Assembly (NCBI GenBank): GCA_034687125.1 | Contig: JAQGBZ010000007.1 | Location: 310,001 to 374,000 of the forward strand | Length of the DNA stretch: 64,000 nucleotides | From: Neelides folsomi | Lineage: Eukaryota > Arthropoda > Collembola > Neelipleona > Neelidae | Reading direction: 5' to 3' | Part shown: in pieces, positions 53,301-64,000 of the stretch | Position numbering within the stretch: the stretch's first letter is position 1 | Layout: every line of letters begins with the position of its first letter | Program-made: the position numbers and the translations under genes | The notes under the pieces: generated by a model | What the model saw: the letters and a program-made list of their open reading frames with translations, nothing else | What the model was told of the DNA's origin: nothing | Database searches by the model: none

Positions 53301-55001
53301 CACATTTTTCGCTTCCTCTCAGGATGCCGTGCGGGACATTGAGAGACTAGCAATTCCCAGGGCAAGTTCTCAAATTGACTCAATATTCTACAAAGTAGAA
53401 AATACCATCATGATCTTTTCACTCTCCTCCGCTCTTCCAGGTCCCAATTACACACTTCCTACTACATCCCTTCCACCTGCCCACTTTACATATCGATTAT
53501 TGATATTCCAAATTCAATTTCAAGAACCTCAGCCCAGGGTCTCGTTACCTTATGTAAATTCGGAAATATTATTAAAAGAATCGGAGCCAACTTTGCTTCA
53601 CCAACTCCTGGACGATACTTGGATTGGAGTCTTCGAGTCGATAAGACCCATTTTCCCTCCTTGCTCAATTCACCAATTCAGAGAAATTCGGCCCATTCAG
53701 CCTCTTGGTCGAGGCTCTAATAGAATAAACATTTGGAGAAATACAAAGTTTCATTCCGCTATTCCTAAACCCCCTTTCGCATTTGGCGTAAAATATACGT
53801 TCCCAAACTACCTTTTCCATTGAATTTAACACAGGAGAAAAGAAGTAATTTACCAAAATGGTCCTGACGTGATATGTTTAAGAATTTTCATAACAAATTT
53901 CTCGTATCCAATTCTAAGTTAATCATCTTGTTTGCAATTTAAAGAATGTCAAATATGTTGGCAAATTTTGCTATTAAACAATGGAAAGTCAGATTTGTGT
54001 TTGCTTAAAGGTTTAAGAACGAACCCGGGACATATACAAACAGTAAATATAGATATGGTATATTCGCAACTTGTACATACAGTATAAATATTTCATATAG
54101 AGTAGATATGTATGCATGTAATATATTACTGGTATATTATAAATACTGTATGTATTTACCATGCTAAAACATTTATATTTATTTGTCATATGCACATTAT
54201 ACAAGAATTGCAAATGTTAAATGTGCCTAGAGTATATGTACCGTATGATATTTATATTGCAAATTGTAATAGTAGGGAGGAATGCAGGAAATACCTTGCG
54301 AATAAAATTCCATCTCAACCAAGCGATTTTGCGATTCTTTCAAGAAGTCATTGCCAAAGGCGAGAGAAAAAGGAGTCCTCTACCAGAAGAGAATTCTAAC
54401 TTTGAAAAAATATTAGACATTTTCAGAATATCTTACATTTACTAACATACATTTAAAATCAGAATATTTGAATACAGGTTAATATAAATTTAAAGAAGAA
54501 GAGATGAAAAGATGAAATACTAAACGTCATGAAGCATACATGCAATGAATGCGTTTAAAATCCACTTTAAATTGGGGATAATTGAGAATCTTTTAGCTCA
54601 AACATTTAACATTGTTATATTGGAAGGAACATGGAGCCGTGTAGATTTAGACGGAAGGAAATATTCGCGCGAGTCATAAAATCCAATTTTATTTGCACTT
54701 CTTCTTTGAGGTGACGTGACGAGCTGACGACGTTACGAGACAACGAAGGCTGATTGTGTATGAGCTCCAATTGCCAACCATTTATTACTATTAAATTCAA
54801 TTAGAACACGGACAAGTCAAATTTCGTATTGACAGATCAATATCGGATTAATTTACAGTAATAAAATTAAAGTGGATTAAGTATGATCGTTTTCTCATTT
54901 TCAGTAAATTAAGAAATTTTATAAATTGTGATTTTAACAGGAATTTTTAAGAGGATTGTCGGCCTATTACAATTGACACTATCAAGTCGGAGGAAAGATT
55001 G
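50360..55001. other. Divergent intergenic region, GC-elevated part
   Basis: This separates the start of the FRMPD4-like gene (-) from GOSR1 (+). About 50,400-53,850 is GC-richer and holds long chance frames on both strands (the longest at 53,278-53,823, +), none recognisable. An AG acceptor near 50,385 (minus strand) suggests a 5' UTR intron for the scaffold gene, so its promoter probably lies further up in this block. 53,860-54,600 is AT-rich. A (CT)n run lies at 51,651-51,665. Confidence 0.6.
54712..54737 (+). promoter_or_regulatory. CREB3/ATF6-type sites upstream of GOSR1
   Basis: TGACGTGAC at 54,712-54,720 is followed eight bases later by TGACGACGTTACG (54,725-54,737). The core TGACGTG is the known binding site of ATF6/CREB3-family bZIP factors that drive secretory-pathway genes. 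It lies about 280 bases upstream of the GOSR1 start codon and just before a probable 5' UTR intron (acceptor near 54,950). Function is inferred from position and motif only. Confidence 0.5.
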
Positions 55002-56246
55002 ATGGAAAAAATTGACCAAAATATGGAGAAGTCAAAATGGGAAGGTAATTAATTTAAACGAGAAATGTTTCAAGTCAATTAAAATATCTTTACCTTCTGC
55101 TGTTCAAAATGATTCAACTTATGCTTTCTTAATTTGAAGATCTTCGGAAGGAGGCCCGTTACCTGGAAAATGAAATTGACAATAAGCTCGTTTCTTATTC
55201 CAAAGTTGGATCAAACACAACTTTCATGGCTGCACCTGAGACGTAAATTTCTTATACGATTATATTCTGTATTCTGCTAATTTAAACCAATACTTGTTAA
55301 TTTAATATCAATGATTGACTAATAGAGAGAATGACAAGACTCCTTTACTTTCGAGCGACCGAATGTTTGAATCGCTGTCCGAAGAGATTGAGAATCTTTT
55401 GAAGCAACTCTCACAAGTCAATGAAGAGATGAATGTAATCTCAGCAACTGTTCCAGGATTAGCAACTCCAGCAGTTGTTCATACGCTCCAACGTCACAGA
55501 GACATTCTCCAAGATTACTCTCAAGAATTCAAAAAAACTCAGAACAACCTTAGGAGTCGCAAGGAAAGAGAAGAACTTCTTCAAGGAGTCAAGAAGGAAA
55601 TTGAGTATGGTGTTATTCACTTGACCTTAATTTAAGTTTAACATTAATAAAACAAAGCTTCCAACTTTCACCATTGAAATATATTTTATTCGATTATGTA
55701 AATAGACAAAATAACAATCAATGTGGAGTATGTATTCTATATACTTTATAATAATATGGTTATATTAACACTGTTTTTACTAATGTAGCTCAAGTAAATC
55801 AGCTCTGAACCGAAGAATGGATCTTTACATAAAAGAACACGATCATTTGAAAAGGTAAAATAACAAGAAGTTTAATATTTAATATTTGATCATCAATTTG
55901 TTTGTAAATTGCTTAGGTAGTTTTGTTTAAAAATTGTTTTTAATTTTGAAAAATAAGCTATCTTAACAATGTCAAATATCACCTGCTAATCTTTTTATGC
56001 ATTTACAGCTCTGAAATGCTGATTGACGAGCAAATCAGCATTGCAATTGACACAAAAGAAAACCTAATTACTCAAAGAGTTGCGTTCAAGAAGATCCAAT
56101 CGCGAATCAACGACATCACCACTCGATTCCCAGCAATCAACAACTTGATCCAGAAAATTAATTTCAAAAAGCGAAAGGATTCAATCATTCTCGGTCTCAT
56201 CATTGGCGTCTGCACATTCCTCTTCATCGTCTTCGCCTTCCATTAA
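55002..56246 (+). CDS. GOSR1: Golgi SNAP receptor complex member 1 (GS28, Qb-SNARE)
   Basis: Five exons: 55002-55044, 55140-55242, 55326-55604, 55789-55854 and 56009-56246. All are in phase with GT-AG junctions, giving 242 residues, close to the usual 250. Clear family blocks are KWEDLRKEARYLENEIDNKL near the N-terminus, HTLQRHRDILQDY in the middle and KEHDHLK before the SNARE motif. The SNARE helix is in the last exon, with the probable zero-layer glutamine at Q186 (TQR). The protein ends in a single membrane anchor (about 221-242) after KKRKDS, giving tail-anchored topology. The family acts in ER-to-Golgi and intra-Golgi vesicle fusion. Nothing is missing or odd. It is the first of three tandem genes; the next begins about 820 bases downstream. 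Confidence 0.97.
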
Positions 56247-57065
56247 CCGACTCGAGCTCCAAACGATAATTTTAACTCCATTTGATACCTTTCATGTCTA
56301 TAACTAGAATTATAAATTTTAAGTGTAAATGCGGTATTGTGGGAGATTTATACTCTACGTGTCTACGTCATATCAATATTTAAATTATTGTTTAGTTTTA
56401 TCATTATAAATGAAATTCGTAAATAATTGTGTAAATTATAAGCGCATGTACCTAATAATATACAAAATATATACAAGAACTAACTTTTAAAGGTCGTAAT
56501 ATCACAAAGAAATTATATTAAATTATAAATTAACCCTACTATTAAAATAATGTTTCTATATTCTAAATGTAAGTATATCAATAATTGGTGTAATTTGTTA
56601 CTATATTCAAGCTATGTTCAAAATATATCAAATACCAATGAAAAATTCTTGAATCCTATTCTAACAATAATAACAATTATTATTTAATATAAAATTCTAA
56701 TCTTTGTAATAGTAAATATAGTAATGGGTTTTATCTTTTATGAGAATAAAATGGATCCTTTTATTAAAACTTAAATGTATCAAATTCTTTCATATTAAAT
56801 ATCATGAATGATATAAATAATATTTTATTACAAAATACTAAGTAAATAGTTAATACCTATACTTAATGTTAATATTAGTAAATACCTTTAAATAATCCAG
56901 AGGAGAAAGGTTTTATTCCATTGTTTGTGAGAAATTTATTGAATTTGAGCTAAAGTCTGCGTTGTAATTCCCATTTCCACATGATTCGGCTTCGCAGGTC
57001 CATTTCATCAGAATTCAACTCACCACGCTCTCAGAAGGCTCAGTCGTCTCCTCATCGCCGCCGAA
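56247..57065. other. Spacer with GOSR1 3' UTR and HSPA9 promoter
   Basis: AT-rich to about 56,930, then a short GC-richer leader up to the HSPA9 ATG. No heat-shock element (paired GAA/TTC units) was seen, which fits a constitutive mitochondrial chaperone. Confidence 0.6.
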
Positions 57066-60433
<3,368 letters not shown>

Positions 60434-61693
60434 ACTTAATTTTAATTTCTTATCACATTAAAAAATAGTTCCAAAATAATTTCAGTCAATTAAAACTTTC
60501 AACTTCTTGTCTTTTTCATTGTCATTCTTCAAAAATAAACTTTACAAGATTATATTAATTCTTTTTGAGTCCATTTTTGTTTCTTAATTGAGATCAAATT
60601 CTTATCTTTTGATTTCAACAGTTATAATTTACTTACCTAGTTATTTTTTGATAAACTAGCATTTGTAGATTTAGACTATAAATATCTAAACTTTTAGACT
60701 CGACAAAGTTGTTTTTAATTAAATCGATTAAAAATTGCCTAATCGCTAATTGATTTCATCAGCATCAATCATATCCGTATTTATCACGTCTTATCACATT
60801 AACATTTGATAAATTAGATAGGTTAGGCACACATATAAAGTTATAATTGAAAAAAGTTAATCTTTATTCGTTCATTTACATTTGGTACTTATTATTATTA
60901 ATTGTGATTGCTTGTAAGAATATATATTTTGATTCATAATAAAACGATATATACTTCTACAATATTTATAACAATTAGTCAGATAAAGTCTTATTTGAAT
61001 AAATGTATCCTCTGTTAGATGTTTAGCATTTAAAGATAGACTTAAAATATTAAATGTTTCATAGTTAATTATAGTTGTGGGACTAAACACTGGGACGAGG
61101 CCTAGTACATGAACGTATTCTTGCGCGCTTTTAGTTCATAAATAGGGAAAACTTTCCTTTTCCCTCTGAAGTTTTGAGAAGTTGTCAGTCGGGAATCAGC
61201 CAGGCAGAGAGATTTCTTCTCTGGGATTCACCGAGGTCTCTTTCTGATCCAAGAAATCAACTTCCGGGTCATATTAGAATCATGAGACTTTAAAATTATA
61301 ACAAAATTTTTAGTGGAAATATTGTGAATGTTTAGTTAGCTCAAAGCAATTAGATTTTATTTATTTATTGCGTCAAAGACGACCGGACACCGACCGACCT
61401 ATTTTAATCAATTTAACATTTTTCAAAATTCGAAAACAAGGCATAACGGTAATGAACTACTTTACGACATTGGGATTTTATCATATATTTATATTAGTTA
61501 ACTAATTAAGTAGCGGAGATATTTAATTTTTGACAATTCTGAGAAAATGATATAATTTCATCATTTTGAAGGAAAGCAAATCAGTTATTAGCTATTTGTA
61601 ACGCATTTAATAAAATTATAAAATAGATTTAAGCTTATTAGAATATGGTTCTGAATTCTATGTGTTTTATAATGTAGTTCCTATTCTGAGAAA
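60434..61693. other. Spacer with HSPA9 3' UTR and COP1 promoter
   Basis: AT-rich from 60,434 to 61,080. A GC-richer stretch at about 61,080-61,280 and again near 61,370-61,410 probably marks the COP1 promoter and leader. An AG at the end of TTTTATAATGTAG, 20 bases before the ATG, may end a leader intron. Confidence 0.5.
60534..60539 (+). terminator. Likely polyadenylation signal of HSPA9
   Basis: AATAAA lies 100 bases after the HSPA9 stop codon. Confidence 0.6.
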
Positions 61694-63763
61694 ATGGCTC
61701 AAAGACCTTCAACTTCTTCTGAACAACCAGGACCCTCAACTTCTAATCCGGCCTCTTTAGTCGAAATTGCCAGAACCATGCGAGGGTTGAAGCGTAACAA
61801 TCAAGGCGCCCCCATTCTCAATGGCGATCCTTCAACTTGGACGAAAGAGGACAAACCCCCAGAGATGATATGCCCCATCTGCTTCGACTATCTCTTCGAG
61901 GCACAAATCACCAGATGTGGGCACACATATTGTCAAAAGTGCATTGTAAATGCTCTCAAAATTTCTCCAAAATGTCCGGTTTGTGGAGTGTCAGTCCAAG
62001 TCGAACAACTCGTTCCAAATTTCGCCATGAACCAAGCTGTGGTCGTTCGTCGGCAAACCAAGCGGCCCACCACTGTCAATTACAGTGTTTTCGTTGACAA
62101 AATCGACATCCGTCGGCTCGTGGCTTCCACCACCAGCTCGAACATCCTGAACCTCAACGACGTCGACGCCCTGATGAAGATCTTGGCCCAGAAGAAGGAG
62201 ATTTTGACAGCAGAGTCTTCGGAATGCCAGCGTCATCTCCTCACCGAGTTTTTATCCGACATTCGAAAGATTAAATTGTCAGAGAAGGAGCAGCTCGAAC
62301 GGGAAGTCGCCCTCATCGACCGCGATCTCAACCATGTCGTCCAGGAGAACGATATGAACTCGAGTGAACCTCCACCGAGGAATGAAGAAGAAAAACCCAA
62401 ATCTCCCTTCATCGTCGGCTTCAACACCCAGATGCCTCATTTCCTCAATGCGGAAGACACCTTCCACAGCCGACGTCGACGGATTGCCACGCACTTCGAC
62501 GAACTGAGCCGGATCTATTTGACCTCTCGGAATTCTGAGCTTTTCGACATCAACGACGCCCTCGTACCTGACGACATGCAAGAAGGAATCGACTTCCAAT
62601 CTCTTTCCGAATTTGGACGAACTCTTTCCCAAATCTCCCGCTATTCGGCCTTAAAACCCCTTGCCACGCTCTCCTACAGTCCTGACCACCTCTCAAACTC
62701 CAACATCGTCTCGAGCATTGAGTTTGACAAAGACAGCGAATTCTTTGCCATTGCGGGCGTGACGAGGAAAATCAAACTGTTTGACTATGCGGCTGTTATT
62801 GGCTCAGCCGTTGACATTCATTGTCCAACGACTGAACTTTCCTGTGCAGCTAAAATCAGTTGTGTGGCTTGGAGCAATTATTACAAAAACAATCTCGCGA
62901 GCTCGGACTATGATGGAAACGTGAACATTTGGGATGCTGCTGCTGGAACTAAATTACGGTACAATTATTAAATAATAATTATCATGTTAAATTTAATGAT
63001 TCTTAATTTAAAATTTTATTTTCTATTAATTTAAATTGCTAGATAATTAGTAAACGGTCTTTGTTTGACAATTAGATTTTATTGAAAATAAATTTATTGC
63101 AGGACATTGAGCGAGCACGAGAAGCGAGTTTGGAGCGTTGATTGGAGCAATGGAGATCCGCGACTCTTGGCTTCAGGCTCTGATGACTCAAAGGTCAAAC
63201 TCTGGTCGTGTCAACAAGACCGCTCTGTTGGCACCCTCGAAGCAAAAGCCAACGTTTGCTGTGTTAAATTCTGCCCTGAGAACAGTTACATGATTGCCTT
63301 TGGGTCAGCCGACCACTGTGTCCATTACTACGATTTCCGACATCCCAAAGAAGCCCTGGGGATTCTTGCTGGGCACAGCAAAGCCGTGAGCTATGTCAAG
63401 TTTGCTTCAAAATACGAACTCGTCTCCGCCTCGACAGATAGCCATTTGAAATTATGGAATTTGGAGACAATGGACTGCGTCCGATCCTTCTGTGGTCACA
63501 CGAATGAGAAAAATTTTGTTGGTCTTGCAACGGATGGGAAGTTCATTGCTTGCGGGTCTGAGAATAATTCCTTGTATGTTTACTATAAGTCACTTCCGAA
63601 GCCTCTCTTTCACTTCAAATTCGACAATCACAAGAGCATGGTGGACAAAGCAAAACCTGAAGACTCCACCGAATTCGTTTCTGCCGTCGCTTGGAAGAAA
63701 AATTCACCGGTGGTTGTAGCCGCAAATAGCCAAGGAGCTATCAAAGTTCTTGAACTCGTTTAA
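61694..63763 (+). CDS. COP1: E3 ubiquitin ligase COP1 (RING, coiled coil, WD40)
   Basis: Two exons, 61694-62958 and 63103-63763, joined in phase (CG|G), giving 641 residues; vertebrate COP1 is about 730, with a longer N-terminus. The RING is C3HC4: C60, C63, C75, H77, C80, C83, C94, C97. It is followed by the conserved VPNFAMNQ segment. A charged coiled-coil region spans about 160-230. The C-terminal WD40 propeller (about 335-641) carries COP1-specific blocks such as [31 protein letters not shown] and [12 protein letters not shown], and the chain ends [14 protein letters not shown]1 is the substrate-binding and catalytic subunit of ligases that target transcription factors such as c-Jun and ETS proteins. 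The ATG is the first in the open frame. The gene is nearly intron-less compared with its neighbours. Confidence 0.97.
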
Positions 63764-63985
63764 TCCTCAATTCTCGATCTTGAAATCTTAATTACGATTA
63801 TTAAATTTTAAATATTTTCTCTTCGACTATTGTTTTCATTACTTGTTATTTCCATTCACAAATTTTGTTTTTATCATGAACATTTATTTCTTGTTGAACC
63901 TACTATTATGATGATTTATATGTATTTGGAGGGAGTTTTATTATTGGTGAAAAAATGTGAATTAAATTTATCTTGAGACCATTTG

Positions 63986-63991
63986 AATAAA
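63986..63991 (+). terminator. Likely polyadenylation signal of COP1
   Basis: AATAAA lies about 220 bases after the COP1 stop codon, in otherwise featureless AT-rich DNA that runs to the end of the window. Confidence 0.5.
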
Positions 63992-64000
63992 AATTATATT

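Noticed and set aside
53278-53823. 181-residue open frame on the plus strand
   Set aside because: It sits in a C/T-rich, GC-elevated non-coding block. Its composition is biased and no domain, start context or splice partner was seen.

Overview
This window is metazoan nuclear DNA, most likely from an invertebrate. Genes are split by GT-AG introns, spacers are very AT-rich, and the gene content is animal: a GAS2-family cytoskeletal linker, an SMC5 relative, an FRMPD4/Preso-type WW-PDZ-FERM scaffold, the Golgi SNARE GOSR1, mitochondrial HSP70 (mortalin) and the RING-WD40 ubiquitin ligase COP1. I cannot name the phylum or species. Seven protein genes can be rebuilt exon by exon, with every junction in phase.

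Layout: 1-14,850 has no recognisable gene. It is AT-rich, with a GC-elevated stretch at about 8.4-13.7 kb. 14,896-24,671 (+) is the GAS2-like gene (9 exons, 615 codons). 24.7-29.2 kb is an AT-rich spacer. 29,192-31,083 (-) is a small acidic/basic protein rich in S/T-P sites (4 exons, 251 residues). It is head-to-head with 32,792-36,332 (+), an SMC5-like gene (8 exons, 576 residues). 37,311-50,359 (-) is the FRMPD4-like scaffold (25 exons, about 1,480 residues). A GC-richer 4.6 kb gap leads to three tandem + strand genes: GOSR1 (55,002-56,246), HSPA9 (57,066-60,433) and COP1 (61,694-63,763).

The most unusual gene is the SMC5 relative. Both ATPase half-heads are recognisable end to end, but the hinge and nearly all of the two coiled-coil arms (several hundred residues in ordinary SMC5) are replaced by a lysine-rich linker of about 110 residues. 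The Walker B glutamate is glutamine and the first glycine of the ABC signature is arginine, while Walker A is intact. All eight exons stay open and in phase, so it looks like a real but biochemically altered gene rather than a decayed copy. Its second intron carries a fold-back (MITE-like) element.

The genes do not form one pathway. They are mostly unrelated housekeeping and cytoskeletal genes. Two links are worth noting: the divergent pair SMC5-like / S/T-P-rich protein shares a promoter region, and the GOSR1 upstream region contains CREB3/ATF6-type sites that fit a secretory-pathway gene.
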